A DNA stretch of 64,000 nucleotides from UBA1351 sp963677625 (GCA_963677625.2 CAXXSW010000011.1:255995-319994), one strand, 5' to 3'. Shown: positions 19,765 to 29,025, counted from the stretch's first letter. Made by a program: numbers and translations. The notes: generated by a model not told the origin, from the letters alone.

Positions 19765-20035
19765 GACAATCAACGTAAAACCCCGCACTACATCCCTGTA
19801 GTGCTGACTCCCATAAAGCTGAAGTGATTTATGGAGATGGTTATGAAAGACGGAAGTAGGAAAAACGACATCGGAAGTATCAATATCACACAATTAGGAT
19901 AAACTTTTAGGCTAATTGAATTTTATGATAGTTAATTGAGGCACGATAAGTAAAACAGAGTTTTAATAAAGATTAACATGATGAAAGTGGGCACACTACG
20001 CCGTCCATGGCTTCGTTCAGAAACGTTGATCGATC
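19765..20035 (+). other. c11: noncoding cassette, family B
   Basis: I see no credible gene; the longest plus frame is about 20 residues. A perfect hairpin (GCACTACA, loop TCCC, TGTAGTGC) lies at 19785-19804, and the last 60 bases (with GGGCACACTACGCCGTCC) recur in c31. The hairpin also recurs at the start of c22. It may be a promoter, terminator or RNA cassette, or the remnant of one. Confidence 0.6.
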
Positions 20036-20163
20036 ATATAACATACGATTCAGCGACACTCCCTTCGCTAACCGAGTCACCACTGCATTAGCCCACCCAA
20101 AGGGTCCCGGGCATAAGCAGAGGCTGTAAGCTCAGAGGTGTCGTGAACCGAGGTCCGTTATCT
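20036..20163 (+). repeat. attC11
   Basis: R'' is ATATAAC and R' is GTTATCT (20157-20163). R'' matches c11's start GTTATAT, so even this noncoding cassette keeps intact ends. Confidence 0.9.
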
Positions 20164-20197
20164 GAAATTGAACACTACTTATAGAAGGAGTTTCAGT

Positions 20198-20647
20198 ATG
20201 AATAAAGTTGTTTTTACATTAATTCTTATGATGATATTGATTGGTTGCAATTTGAATGAATCCCAAGATGCAGATAAGGAAAGCATTGTAGATGTTGATT
20301 TTTCGGAAGTCGGTGAGAGGTTGACTATAGATATAGATTCGACAAACGTTAATGAGATTATAATTCGTACGACAATGACAGATGAGCATCCTAGCGTAAA
20401 GGTGTTACTTCAAAGAAGCGAAATAGATGATTTGATCAACTTGTTGAATAATCTAGAAGGTGAGAAAGTTGCAGATGATAATTCTAATGGATGGCAATAC
20501 TGGATACTTTTAGATGGATATAGCATTAGTATTATGGGGAATAGGTTCGTAATGAATAATGAAGTTTATAAGATTGATTCTCTTTTCTATATTAAGATTA
20601 AGGAGTTATATAACAACTCTATTGAAGAAGCGAAGAAGTATCCATAA
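20198..20647 (+). CDS. c12: predicted lipoprotein
   Basis: ATG 20198 follows GAAGGAG and gives 149 residues with lipobox LIGC (Cys17). The mature part is acidic and mixed alpha/beta, with no family recognised. A start at 20168 has no ribosome site and is rejected. Confidence 0.72.
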   Translation: MNKVVFTLILMMILIGCNLNESQDADKESIVDVDFSEVGERLTIDIDSTNVNEIIIRTTMTDEHPSVKVLLQRSEIDDLINLLNNLEGEKVADDNSNGWQYWILLDGYSISIMGNRFVMNNEVYKIDSLFYIKIKELYNNSIEEAKKYP

Positions 20648-20665
20648 GATTCCGTGTTAAACATC

Positions 20666-20791
20666 AGATAACATACGATTTCCAACACTGCGATCGCTAA
20701 CCGAGTCACCACTGCATTAGCCCACCCAAAGGGTCCCGGGCATGAGCAGAGGCTGTAAGCTCCTTGCGTCGTAAACCGAGGTCCGTTATCA
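20666..20791 (+). repeat. attC12
   Basis: R'' is AGATAAC and R' is GTTATCA (20785-20791). R'' matches c12's start GTTATCT. Confidence 0.9.
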
Positions 20792-20859
20792 GACATCATT
20801 TCCTTGGTTTCGTTGGATATGAGTAATATATGATTTTAAATTTAAGAGAAGGTGATTAT

Positions 20860-21966
20860 GTGGAATTATTGTCAGAGGATATAGAATATATATGTCTACA
20901 ATACAATCTTGAATGCATTTCAATAGGAGAAGTTATTGATACATCTAAGTCTATTCAAGATTTAAGATATAATTATGAAATTAATGAGAAGTATTTTTTG
21001 AAGATTTCTTGTAATAAAGGAATGTCAGAATATAAGTTGAATTGTATAGATAACATGATAAGTAACTATTGTTCTATTGGAGTATATTGTCCTTCGCTCA
21101 TTAAGAGGCCAAATGGAAAATTCATGTTTGAGTACGAATTCGATTCAATGTTGTATTCGTGTTATATGGAAGAAAAAGCGGTGTATCAAACCGGACATAT
21201 AATAGGTGATATAGATTATTCTATTAAGAGAGATATTGTAGAACATTTGGGTGTTTTAGCAAGTAAGTTCTCAGGTGTAAATTTGTCAAAGTCTAATTCG
21301 ATGTGGTCAATAGTTAGTTTAAGTGATTATGATGACGAGATAGATGAGAAACAAGAGAATTTCAATAGCTTAATTGAATGTTTAAGTAATCATGGATATA
21401 TAGAATTAGGTAATCAGTTAACATTAATGAATAATGTTTCTAGAACTAGAATACTGGAGATAATGGATTGTTTGCCTAAATGTGTATTTCAAGGTGATTT
21501 GAATAATGGTAATATTCTATTAGATTTTAATAGAAAGTTTGTCGGTTTAATTGATTATAATATGTTTGGAACTGAGATTAATGTTAATTGTTTTCTAAAC
21601 GAAGCAATGTATTATATAGAGTTAAGAGATTTTGAGCAATTGTCTGGTAGTGAAGTGTACAATAAGTGTTTGAAAATTCAAACAAGCTTGTTGAAGGTAA
21701 TATTGAGAAATTATGAGTTGAACTCAGATGAACTTGCAATAGTGAGCGATTATAATCGTATAATATTTTCATCATTCTATCCGAATGTGGAGTTATTCAG
21801 ATACATGTTAAATGAAGATTTATATGTAGACAAAGTTATTGAATTTTTGCACAATGTGTGTTTAATGGAAGATTATTGTGCAAATGGATTAGGACGGGCG
21901 GAAATGACGTCAGATAACAAACGATTTCCAACACTCAGCTCGCTAACCGAGTCGGGGTCGCATTAG
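20860..21966 (+). CDS. c13: APH/choline-kinase-like phosphotransferase
   Basis: The C-terminal half has the protein-kinase-like pattern of aminoglycoside and choline phosphotransferases: QGDLNNGNIL (catalytic Asp; the usual HGD is QGD here) and LIDYNMFG (metal site). GTG 20860 lies seven bases after AAGAGAAGG and is preferred over ATG 20830. The substrate is unknown, and antibiotic resistance is not shown. The frame runs about 50 bases into attC13 and its last 17 residues are encoded by the recombination site, so an exchange of site would change the C terminus. Confidence 0.72.
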   Translation: MELLSEDIEYICLQYNLECISIGEVIDTSKSIQDLRYNYEINEKYFLKISCNKGMSEYKLNCIDNMISNYCSIGVYCPSLIKRPNGKFMFEYEFDSMLYSCYMEEKAVYQTGHIIGDIDYSIKRDIVEHLGVLASKFSGVNLSKSNSMWSIVSLSDYDDEIDEKQENFNSLIECLSNHGYIELGNQLTLMNNVSRTRILEIMDCLPKCVFQGDLNNGNILLDFNRKFVGLIDYNMFGTEINVNCFLNEAMYYIELRDFEQLSGSEVYNKCLKIQTSLLKVILRNYELNSDELAIVSDYNRIIFSSFYPNVELFRYMLNEDLYVDKVIEFLHNVCLMEDYCANGLGRAEMTSDNKRFPTLSSLTESGSH

Positions 21967-22037
21967 GCGTTCGCAGGCTCACAGCCATGAGCTCGCCCTG
22001 TAAGCTCATTGGCGTCGTAAACCGAATCCCGTTATAT
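21912..22037 (+). repeat. attC13
   Basis: R'' is AGATAAC and R' is GTTATAT (22031-22037). R'' differs by one base from the complement of c13's start GTTATCA. The first 55 bases are also coding for c13. Confidence 0.88.
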
Positions 22038-22068
22038 GAAACCACATATCTGTTTTTAGGAGAAATTT

Positions 22069-22587
22069 ATGAATACTCGAAATTTTGAAGCAAATTATAG
22101 TAAAGCATCTGGAATATTATTTTTGGGAATTATTTTATTGATTATGTCTATAGTTGTTATTTTATTTGGTATAAGTGATATGAATTACTATATTATATTT
22201 ATTGGAACTGTAAGTATTATTTTGTTTGGAAAGGAAGTTTTTCATATTGTTAATAATATGAAAGTGAAAGATAGCTGGATAGTTTTTAGTCTAACAGATG
22301 AAGGTATTAATGATGTATCATTAAGTATAAGCCCAGGAATAATAAGATGGGATACAATAAGTAAGATAAAGATACGAAGAACATTTGGAACTGAGTTTCT
22401 GGCGGTTTATTTAATAGATTGGAAAGAAATATCAGCTGAACTATCAATCTTAAAGTGTACAGTCATGTATTTTAATGTACTGTTAAGGTTTGCACCAATA
22501 AACATTGCAATAAACAGGCTTGACATAAAAGCTACAGATATTTTAGAAGAAATTAATAACTATAGAACTAAACTTGAATCACAATAA
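22069..22587 (+). CDS. c14: membrane protein with PH-like domain (STM3941-like)
   Basis: The 172-residue protein has two membrane segments (about residues 17-37 and 43-60), followed by a beta-rich cytoplasmic part with the IRWDTISKIKI pattern seen in STM3941-like and bacterial PH-domain proteins. The function is unknown. AGGAG precedes ATG 22069. Confidence 0.68.
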   Translation: MNTRNFEANYSKASGILFLGIILLIMSIVVILFGISDMNYYIIFIGTVSIILFGKEVFHIVNNMKVKDSWIVFSLTDEGINDVSLSISPGIIRWDTISKIKIRRTFGTEFLAVYLIDWKEISAELSILKCTVMYFNVLLRFAPINIAINRLDIKATDILEEINNYRTKLESQ

Positions 22588-22607
22588 AGGGGACGATATG
22601 TGGCATC

Positions 22608-22738
22608 ATATAACATACGATTCAGCGACACTCAACCCGCTAACCGAGTCGGGGTCGCATCAGCGGTTCAGCTGAAGCTTCACACGCATGAGCTCGCCCT
22701 GTAAGCGCGTTGGCGTCGTGAACCGACAGACGTTATAC
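22608..22738 (+). repeat. attC14
   Basis: R'' is ATATAAC and R' is GTTATAC (22732-22738). R'' matches c14's start GTTATAT. At 131 bp this is the longest site. An inner CAAC/GTTG pair replaces the usual CAAT/ATTG. Confidence 0.9.
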
Positions 22739-22773
22739 GACAGTTTATACTTTGTTCATCTGGAATCACGTTT

Positions 22774-23241
22774 TTGAAAGTAGGGAGTATGAAGACATTT
22801 TCGAAGATCAAATCGTTACCAATCGAAATCACATTAATGACAGTTATATTGCTAGTTATCTATTCAGGTTTTGGAGATACAAGAGTTCTTCCTTTTATCT
22901 TGTTATGGGTATTCTGTTTAGTACTTATACTAGTTTTTTATTACTCTACCTATAGAATAGATGTATTAGATAGGGAAGTTATATTGCATCCATTATTGAG
23001 GCGAAAGAGGTCAGTTAATCTTGAAGAGATTACTCTAGTTAGATTTGAAGGAATTATCTTGAGAAGCAAGTGGATAATAATGAATTTTTATAATGAGAAT
23101 GAATTGATTGATTTTGTAGATGTACATTCCATAAACAGAAAAGATTTTATTAGAAGTATGATTCGTAATGCTTCTTTGAATGGGTATAAGGTTGAATTTG
23201 ATGATGCAGCCAAGAAACTTATTTCAGAACTTGAGGAATAA
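22774..23241 (+). CDS. c15: membrane protein with PH-like domain
   Basis: The protein has two membrane segments near the N terminus, then a beta-rich domain (VNLEEITLVRFEG) like that of c14, suggesting a related function. The start is uncertain: TTG 22774 has a weak ribosome site, while ATG 22789 lies only one base after AGGGAG. An overlapping frame at 22752-22955 is taken as a shadow. Confidence 0.62.
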   Translation: MKVGSMKTFSKIKSLPIEITLMTVILLVIYSGFGDTRVLPFILLWVFCLVLILVFYYSTYRIDVLDREVILHPLLRRKRSVNLEEITLVRFEGIILRSKWIIMNFYNENELIDFVDVHSINRKDFIRSMIRNASLNGYKVEFDDAAKKLISELEE

Positions 23242-23266
23242 GTAGGATGTTGGCGTAGAAACCGTC

Positions 23267-23393
23267 GTATAACAAACGATTTCCAACACTCAATTCGCTA
23301 ACCGAGTCGCACTCGCATTAGCCCACCCAAAGGGTCCCGGGCATGAGCGAGCACTGTAAGCTCATTGGCGTCGTAAACCGACCACCGTTATAT
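23267..23393 (+). repeat. attC15
   Basis: R'' is GTATAAC and R' is GTTATAT (23387-23393). R'' matches c15's rarer start GTTATAC. Confidence 0.9.
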
Positions 23394-23423
23394 GAAACTG
23401 CTTCTGTCTGTTTGGAGGATGAA

Positions 23424-23900
23424 ATGAGACGTACAAATTTAACAATTTCAATTTTGGTTATCCTAGGACTAGTAATAATCTCTCTTGTGTTGTTTGGACA
23501 GACTAAGACGATGTTATATAGTCGCAATGAGGATGAATACAAAGAAAATGCATGGAAGCAGATAAATGAATTTTATCCAGAGGTTGCTGTAAGATTAGCT
23601 ATGAGTTCAGAAGATTTTTTTGAACAGAAATTAGATAAGATATATGATTTTACATATCTTGACAATAAGACGCATGTTGTATTTGATGAGTATTGGAAGT
23701 ATGCAGAAGTTTATGGGTTAGATAAGGGTTTTGAAGCAATATTATTGGAAGATGATGGAACAACTATTGAGGTAAATAATGAAGATAGAAGTTTAATTGT
23801 AATAAAGTATGGGTGTTATTTTAGTGAAATACATGATGATATTAGCTTTGTTTATGATATAGATGAAGACAAAGTACTTGGAACATTTGGCATTATGTAA
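23424..23900 (+). CDS. c16: single-pass membrane protein, copy 2 of c3
   Basis: The 158-residue protein is like c3, with changes such as Asp to Glu in YPDVAV, Gly to Asp in YLGNK and Gly to Asp in DEGKV. It is the most diverged of the three copies, so it is not an assembly repeat. GGAGG precedes the ATG. Confidence 0.75.
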   Translation: MRRTNLTISILVILGLVIISLVLFGQTKTMLYSRNEDEYKENAWKQINEFYPEVAVRLAMSSEDFFEQKLDKIYDFTYLDNKTHVVFDEYWKYAEVYGLDKGFEAILLEDDGTTIEVNNEDRSLIVIKYGCYFSEIHDDISFVYDIDEDKVLGTFGIM

Positions 23901-23920
23901 ATGAGTCCAGAAGCAGCATC

Positions 23921-24048
23921 ATATAACATACGATTCAACGACACTGCGATCGCTAACCGAGGCGCCTACCGCATTAGGCCACCCAGAGGGTCCCGGCCAT
24001 GAGCGGTGGCTGTAAGCTCCTTGCGTCGTGAACCGAGGTCCGTTATCT
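23921..24048 (+). repeat. attC16
   Basis: R'' is ATATAAC and R' is GTTATCT (24042-24048). R'' matches c16's start GTTATAT. Confidence 0.9.
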
Positions 24049-24091
24049 GAAATTGCTCCTTACTTATCTGGATATAGAAGAGGTGAATCGC

Positions 24092-24301
24092 ATGTATATG
24101 TTTTTATCATTAATGTTTATTGTTATAGGTGTTATTATGTTTTTTAAGCCTGATATTTTTTACCAATTAACGGAATCGTGGAAATCTGATACGTATGGCG
24201 AACCAAGCTATTTATTTAAGTTATCAACTAGAGTCGGAAGCATTATTTTCATGCTTGCAGGTTTTTTTGGTTTTGTAGTGTTCGTTTTTTTCGATAAATA
24301 A
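24092..24301 (+). CDS. c17: small membrane protein (DUF6199-like)
   Basis: ATG 24092 follows AGAAGAGGTG and gives 69 residues with a membrane segment at each end. The middle (KPDIFYQLTESWKS, then EPS) resembles the DUF6199 group of small Firmicutes membrane proteins of unknown function. Confidence 0.65.
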   Translation: MYMFLSLMFIVIGVIMFFKPDIFYQLTESWKSDTYGEPSYLFKLSTRVGSIIFMLAGFFGFVVFVFFDK

Positions 24302-24324
24302 GCAAGACTTCCAGTCTCAACATC

Positions 24325-24451
24325 AGATAACATACGATTTCCAACACTCAATTCGCTAACCGAGTCATCCTTGCATTAGCCCACCCAGAGGGTCCCGGGC
24401 ATGAGCAAGGCTTGTAAGCTCATTGGCGTCGTAAACCGAAGACCGTTATGT
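24325..24451 (+). repeat. attC17
   Basis: R'' is AGATAAC and R' is GTTATGT (24445-24451). R'' matches c17's start GTTATCT. Confidence 0.9.
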
Positions 24452-24790
24452 GACAGAATTCCCAGAGTTCTTAACTTATAATAATCAATCATAGAAGACG
24501 GATGTGTACAATGAAATGCATCATAAGAGGGCTCGTTAAGAACCACGCCGCGTCTGCTCGTAACTAACCATCCTATACCTTAAGAAGTTTCTATCGAATA
24601 CCGCACAAAGGAAGTGTGGGATATAAACAGAAAAGGGTTGATGCGGAATTAGAAAGAAACTTGGAAATAGCCATAAGAGGGCCGGATGGATTCCAATCTA
24701 GGCACAATAGAGTTGAAGTTGCATTAAGGCTTCCGATTTCTTTTACAATAAGGAAATCACTTCACGAAGGTATTTACTGAGAATTCCGGC
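24452..24790 (+). other. c18: noncoding cassette, family A, copy 1 of 4
   Basis: No plus-strand gene is seen. The body has paired segments: AGTTCTTAAC with GTTAAGAAC, CCGCAC with GTGTGG, and a GCA-rich arm pairing around AATACCGCA/TGCGGAATT. It starts and ends with copies of GAATTCC. The same body occurs in c19, c36 and, diverged and longer, c32. A structured RNA is possible. Confidence 0.6.
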
Positions 24791-24918
24791 ACATAACATA
24801 CGATTCAGCGACACACCCTTCGCTAACCGAGTCGCCTCTGCATTAGACCATCCAAAGGGTCCCGGCCATGAGCAGAGGCTGTAAGCTCAGAGGCGTCGTG
24901 AACCGACCACCGTTATAT
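24791..24918 (+). repeat. attC18
   Basis: R'' is ACATAAC and R' is GTTATAT (24912-24918). R'' matches c18's start GTTATGT. Confidence 0.9.
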
Positions 24919-25257
24919 GACAGAATTCCCAGAGTTCTTAACTTATAATAATCAATCATAGAAGACGGATGTGTACAATGAAATGCATCACAAGAGGGCT
25001 CGTTAAGAACCACGCCGCGTCTGCTCGTAACTAGCCATCCTATACCGTTAGAAGTTTCTATCGAATACCGCACAAAGGAAGTGTGGGATATAAACAGAAA
25101 AGGGTTGATGCGGAATTAGAAAGAAACTTGGAAATCGCCATAGGAGGGCCGGATGGATTCCAATCTAGGCACAATAGAGTTGAAGTTGCATTAAGGCTTC
25201 CGATTTCTTTTGCAATAAGGTAATCGCTTCACGAAGGTATTTACTGAGAATTCGGGC
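24919..25257 (+). other. c19: noncoding cassette, family A, copy 2 of 4
   Basis: The body is nearly identical to c18, next to it in tandem, with scattered single-base changes (ATACCGTTAG for ATACCTTAAG). The paired segments AGTTCTTAAC/GTTAAGAAC are kept. A minus-strand open frame here has no ribosome site and is not called. Confidence 0.6.
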
Positions 25258-25385
25258 ACATAACATACGATTCAGCGACACTACCTTCGCTAACCGAGTC
25301 GCCTCTGCATTAGGCCACCCAAAGGGTCCCGGCCATGAGCAGAGTCTGTAAGCTCAGGGGCGTCGTGAACCGACCACCGTTATGC
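25258..25385 (+). repeat. attC19
   Basis: R'' is ACATAAC and R' is GTTATGC (25379-25385). R'' differs by one base from the complement of c19's start GTTATAT but fits that of c18, suggesting exchange between the tandem copies. Confidence 0.88.
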
Positions 25386-25417
25386 GAAAGTTTCACTTCG
25401 TAAAAAAGGAGAATATT

Positions 25418-26248
25418 ATGAACTATGGCGAAGATTATATTAAACGAATTGAGGATATTCATTTGTTTTTAGGGTATATGATCGATAATCATGGAGAAAT
25501 AATTGGTTTGAAAGTGGATAAACCAATTGCCCAAAGAAGTTATGAATATCAACATGATTACGTATATTTTTGTGTTACTAAGATGACTAGAAGTCTTGTT
25601 GCAGCTACTAAGTTATTTGAGAATGCCTTTAGAGAAGATATAATGACTATATGTAGAGGTGTATATGAGTCATATTTATTAATGGGAAATGCAATAAACC
25701 ATAGAGATTTTTATTATAAGGCAATAAATATATCAGTTGGTTTGAAAAATGGTTTCTATAAGTATAAAGAAGTAAATGGAAAGAAGAATTATAATAAGGT
25801 TATAGAAGTAAGCACTAATAAAGAATATTCATTCAATATGGGAATATCATATTTGGCGGGAAATACTTATTCGAGAATAGATAGAAATATTCACAAGAAT
25901 TTATATAGGTATATATCTGAGTACTGTCATGGTGATTTCATTGGAGCAGGTAATTATCGAAATGAAGATAGTACTAATTACGATTTAATTCCTAATGGTT
26001 TAAATCTTGATTCGTTATTTATTATTTACTATTGTACATATTTGGCAGTTGAAGCACTAAAAATATATTATGATAGATATGATTCTGAAGAAGACGATTT
26101 AGTATTTGAAGAACTTATAGAGTTCTCGAGTTTGATTAAGTTACTTCGCAATGACTTAACGCAAATAATCGGAATGTTAGAGTATCCAGAAAGAGACAAA
26201 CATTTAAAGACGCAGTTATTGAATAGAGTCAGTGAAACCTTCGCATAA
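25418..26248 (+). CDS. c20: DUF5677-like protein
   Basis: ATG 25418 follows AAAAAAGGAG and gives 276 residues, all helical. The pattern of repeated RGVYESYLL-like helices and a late conserved EYCHGD resembles DUF5677, a family of unknown function with HEPN-like helices, also seen in c35. The stop TAA lies inside the R'' box of attC20. Confidence 0.6.
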   Translation: MNYGEDYIKRIEDIHLFLGYMIDNHGEIIGLKVDKPIAQRSYEYQHDYVYFCVTKMTRSLVAATKLFENAFREDIMTICRGVYESYLLMGNAINHRDFYYKAINISVGLKNGFYKYKEVNGKKNYNKVIEVSTNKEYSFNMGISYLAGNTYSRIDRNIHKNLYRYISEYCHGDFIGAGNYRNEDSTNYDLIPNGLNLDSLFIIYYCTYLAVEALKIYYDRYDSEEDDLVFEELIEFSSLIKLLRNDLTQIIGMLEYPERDKHLKTQLLNRVSETFA

Positions 26249-26369
26249 CAAACGATTTCCAACGTCCTTTCGCTAACCGAGTCGGGGTCGCATTAGGCGT
26301 TCGGCAAGCCTCACAGCCATGAGCTCGCCCTGTAAGCTCAAGAACATCGTAAACCGACGACCGTTATAC
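26243..26369 (+). repeat. attC20
   Basis: R'' is GCATAAC and R' is GTTATAC (26363-26369). R'' matches c20's rare start GTTATGC. Confidence 0.9.
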
Positions 26370-26401
26370 AACACTCAACACTAGTTTTGAAAGGGGAATC
26401 C

Positions 26402-26956
26402 GTGGCTAATATAATTTTTCTAAATGGTAGTTCAAGTGCAGGAAAGACAACTTTGGCAAAGGAAATCCAAAAATTGTCCAAGGAAAGGTATTTTCACTTT
26501 TCAATTGATACATTTTGTCATATGATTGAACCTACATTATTTGATGAAGACCCGTGGAGCAGTGTCAACGTTGCAGCAAATGCTATGCATCAAGCAATTG
26601 TATCGGTCTGTACCGATGGTGATAACGTTATTATTGACAATGTTATAGATAATACATTTATTCACTGGTTAAGACAATGTATAAGTTTGTTTAAAGATTT
26701 TAATGTAACTTTTGTAAATGTATATTGCGATCCAGAAGATTTGGCTCAAAGAGAAATTCAACGTGGTGATCGTGAGATTGGGTTAGCCATGTATCAAGTA
26801 AATAATATGAGTATGATTGAAACATATGATTTGCATGTTAACACATCAAAACTAGATAAGACGGATTGTGCAAGATTAATACTTAATAATTTAATAACTG
26901 ATCGAAGTAAGTGTGCATTTCGTATTTTGGAAGATAAACTTGGAGCTAATAAGTAG
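26402..26956 (+). CDS. c21: chloramphenicol-phosphotransferase-like kinase
   Basis: GTG 26402 follows AAAGGGGAA and gives 184 residues. Walker A NGSSSAGKTT near residue 8, SIDTFCHM near residue 37 and the IIDNVI motif fit the CPT-like family, whose founding member phosphorylates chloramphenicol. Most family members have unknown substrates, and resistance is not shown here. Confidence 0.78.
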   Translation: MANIIFLNGSSSAGKTTLAKEIQKLSKERYFHFSIDTFCHMIEPTLFDEDPWSSVNVAANAMHQAIVSVCTDGDNVIIDNVIDNTFIHWLRQCISLFKDFNVTFVNVYCDPEDLAQREIQRGDREIGLAMYQVNNMSMIETYDLHVNTSKLDKTDCARLILNNLITDRSKCAFRILEDKLGANK

Positions 26957-26973
26957 CTTCCGTGTTGAGCATC

Positions 26974-27100
26974 GTATAACATACGATTCAGCGACACTCC
27001 CTTCGCTAACCGAGACGCACCTGCATTAGGTGTTCGCAAGCTCACAACCATGAGCAGGCACTGTAAGCTCAGGGGCGTCGTGAACCGAGGTCCGTTATGT
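26974..27100 (+). repeat. attC21
   Basis: R'' is GTATAAC and R' is GTTATGT (27094-27100). R'' matches c21's start GTTATAC. Confidence 0.9.
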
Positions 27101-27121
27101 GAAAGCTTGTTTTTTTGCTTC

Positions 27122-27143
27122 CGCACTACATCCCTGTAGTGCT
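27122..27143 (+). repeat. Family B hairpin at the start of c22
   Basis: GCACTACA, loop TCCC, TGTAGTGC: the same hairpin as in c11 and, with one loop change, c31. The 240 bases between here and the first gene hold another inverted repeat (AAATCGTA/TACGATTT) and no gene I can support. Confidence 0.6.
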
Positions 27144-27382
27144 AGTTTTAGGTTTGCTTATACGAATAGAAATCGTAATAATATAAGCATATTTTTACGA
27201 TTTATGATAGAATAGTATGTGGAGTAGATAAACTAAGGGATAATCTTATATTCCCTAAATATTTAATTAAATATGTTTAAGTAGGCAAAGTTCCTGTAGG
27301 TCTTCGTTATTGTTTGAAATTAAGAATTATAAACCATAGATGAAGATTGTTTGGTGTGACACAGGATAAATGAGGTGTGTTC

Positions 27383-27730
27383 ATGAAAGTTCTTTATGAG
27401 AGTGATTTATATGTACTCGAAAATGAATATGAAGTTGTTTTTCTTAGAAATAAAGAGACAGGAAATATTGTAGTAGTTGGTGATCACTATGGAGACCCAA
27501 CATCAGGATACATCAACGAGGATGAAACCTACTGTATTTCCTGTGGCAGTGGGATAATTATTTATTACTTGAGAGCGAATAATATTCCATATAGTTACGA
27601 TAAAACTGAGAATCAATGGAAAGAATATTATCGTGATAATTTAGAGATAGAAACAATAAAGCATGTTAATGGCAATTTCTTCTTTTATAATGAAGAAGGA
27701 AAGAAATTAGACCTTGATTTTGAGTTGTAA
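27383..27730 (+). CDS. c22 first gene: unknown protein
   Basis: ATG 27383 follows GAGGTG and gives 115 residues, mostly beta, with two cysteines in CISCGSG and many aromatic residues. No family is recognised. The family B hairpin lies upstream in the same cassette. Confidence 0.6.
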   Translation: MKVLYESDLYVLENEYEVVFLRNKETGNIVVVGDHYGDPTSGYINEDETYCISCGSGIIIYYLRANNIPYSYDKTENQWKEYYRDNLEIETIKHVNGNFFFYNEEGKKLDLDFEL

Positions 27731-27800
27731 TGAAGCAGCTCCTTGAAAGGTAAGTTGTTATATTATAAAGAGTTAAGTTCTATTTTTAGGAGATGATATT

Positions 27801-28025
27801 ATGGCTATGATGAGTATTATGTTAATTGGGATATTATTTATAGTAGCAGCTATTGGAGTAGCTTGTTTAATTGTTGCATTAGTATTATTCATAATATATA
27901 TAAGAGGGAATAAGAATAAGACACTCTTTATTGTAATAATTGTATTTACAAGTCTTGGAGTTTTGGGCGTTGGACCACTATTTGTGTTGTCAATAATTGG
28001 TAGAATTGCAAGTTTATTTGGTTGA
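27801..28025 (+). CDS. c22 second gene: small membrane protein
   Basis: ATG 27801 follows TTAGGAGATG and gives 74 residues with two membrane segments (about residues 3-34 and 42-70) around a basic turn (RGNKNK). No attC lies between it and the first gene, so c22 is a two-gene cassette. About 150 bases after the gene hold no feature I can support. Confidence 0.65.
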   Translation: MAMMSIMLIGILFIVAAIGVACLIVALVLFIIYIRGNKNKTLFIVIIVFTSLGVLGVGPLFVLSIIGRIASLFG

Positions 28026-28180
28026 TAACTAATATAAGTTATTGAAGTGCGTTGAGAAGAATAGTATTTGTAAATACTAATAGAATATATTTTCTGAGAA
28101 GTTGAATCAGAAATAGGATTAAGCAATGGGTTGTCACTTCGCCATCCGTGGCTACGCGACTGCGCAATAGACAAGCCATC

Positions 28181-28306
28181 ACATAACAAACGATTTCCGA
28201 CACTCAGCTCGCTAACCGAGTCGGGGTCGCATTAGGCGTTCGCAGGCTCACAGCCATGAGCTCGCCCTGTAAGCTCCCTGGCGTCGTAAACCGACGGACG
28301 TTATCT
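28181..28306 (+). repeat. attC22
   Basis: R'' is ACATAAC and R' is GTTATCT (28300-28306). R'' matches the start GTTATGT 1.1 kb upstream, which supports c22 as one mobile unit. Confidence 0.9.
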
Positions 28307-28343
28307 GAAATACTGAATCTCTTAATGACGAAAGGGGAAGCTT

Positions 28344-28878
28344 ATGGAATACGATATTGATGCATTTAGTCATATGTATCCAGTATTGAATGATTTTGTT
28401 TATCATTATAGAGCGTTTAAATCTATGAGCAAGTGGCTAACTGACAATAATATTGAGACTGAGCTTTGGGTAAGAACGTGTGATGTTCACCTTAAGACAG
28501 CGGTATCATCTTGGTGTATGATATTTGGGCGTAACAGGAATAACCCTATACATTGGCATAGGATTTATCAAGGTGATGATAGTACTGTGAATCACAAGTT
28601 CAGGAATTTAGTACGAGAGGAACTCAAGCTTACTAAGAAAGAACTCAAACGATATGAAGATCAGATGATATCGTTTAGGAACGAGTATGTTGTCCATTAG
28701 AGAATTAGACAGAAGTGAACCTGTTCCTTATCTAGACAATGCATACATGATGGCAATTCTTTTTGACAAATGGGTAAGAGAATTAATTAAACCAGATTAT
28801 ATGAGCGACTTGCCACTATATGAGTTATCTAGCAAGTATGATGTGGAGATTACCAGATCATTATTGAGAGTTCAATAA
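28344..28878 (+). pseudogene. c23: helical HEPN-like protein, frameshifted
   Basis: The first frame (118 residues) ends at VVH, and the second frame continues with RELDRSEPVPYLD and a helical end. Removing one T at 28697-28698 joins them into about 175 residues with a joined motif FRNEYVVHRELD. That motif is typical of HEPN-like or AbiV-like helical proteins. AAAGGGG precedes the ATG. The frameshift could be real or a sequencing error. Confidence 0.6.
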
Positions 28879-28898
28879 GTATGTCGATTAAGTACATC

Positions 28899-29025
28899 AG
28901 ATAACATACGATTTCCAACACTTAATTCGCTAACCGAGGCACCTCTACATTAGCCCACCCAAAGGGTCCCGGCCATGAGCAGAGCCTGTAAGCTCATTGG
29001 CGTCGTAAACCGAGAGCCGTTATAT
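28899..29025 (+). repeat. attC23
   Basis: R'' is AGATAAC and R' is GTTATAT (29019-29025). R'' matches c23's start GTTATCT. Confidence 0.9.

Noticed and set aside
20587..20799. Minus-strand frames across attC sites
   Set aside because: The recurring FTTPLSLQPLLM-like peptides are simply the attC repeat read backwards.
22752..22955. Second protein-coding frame in c15
   Set aside because: It overlaps the longer frame completely, lacks a ribosome site and ends within the membrane part of the other frame.
24843..25073. Minus-strand open frames in family A cassettes (also 33918-34256, 39059-39289)
   Set aside because: They start without a ribosome site, run into attC and differ by many residue changes. 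They look like chance frames in a structured sequence.
26402..26956. Chloramphenicol resistance gene
   Set aside because: The fold fits the CPT family, but family members have varied or unknown substrates, so I give only the family.
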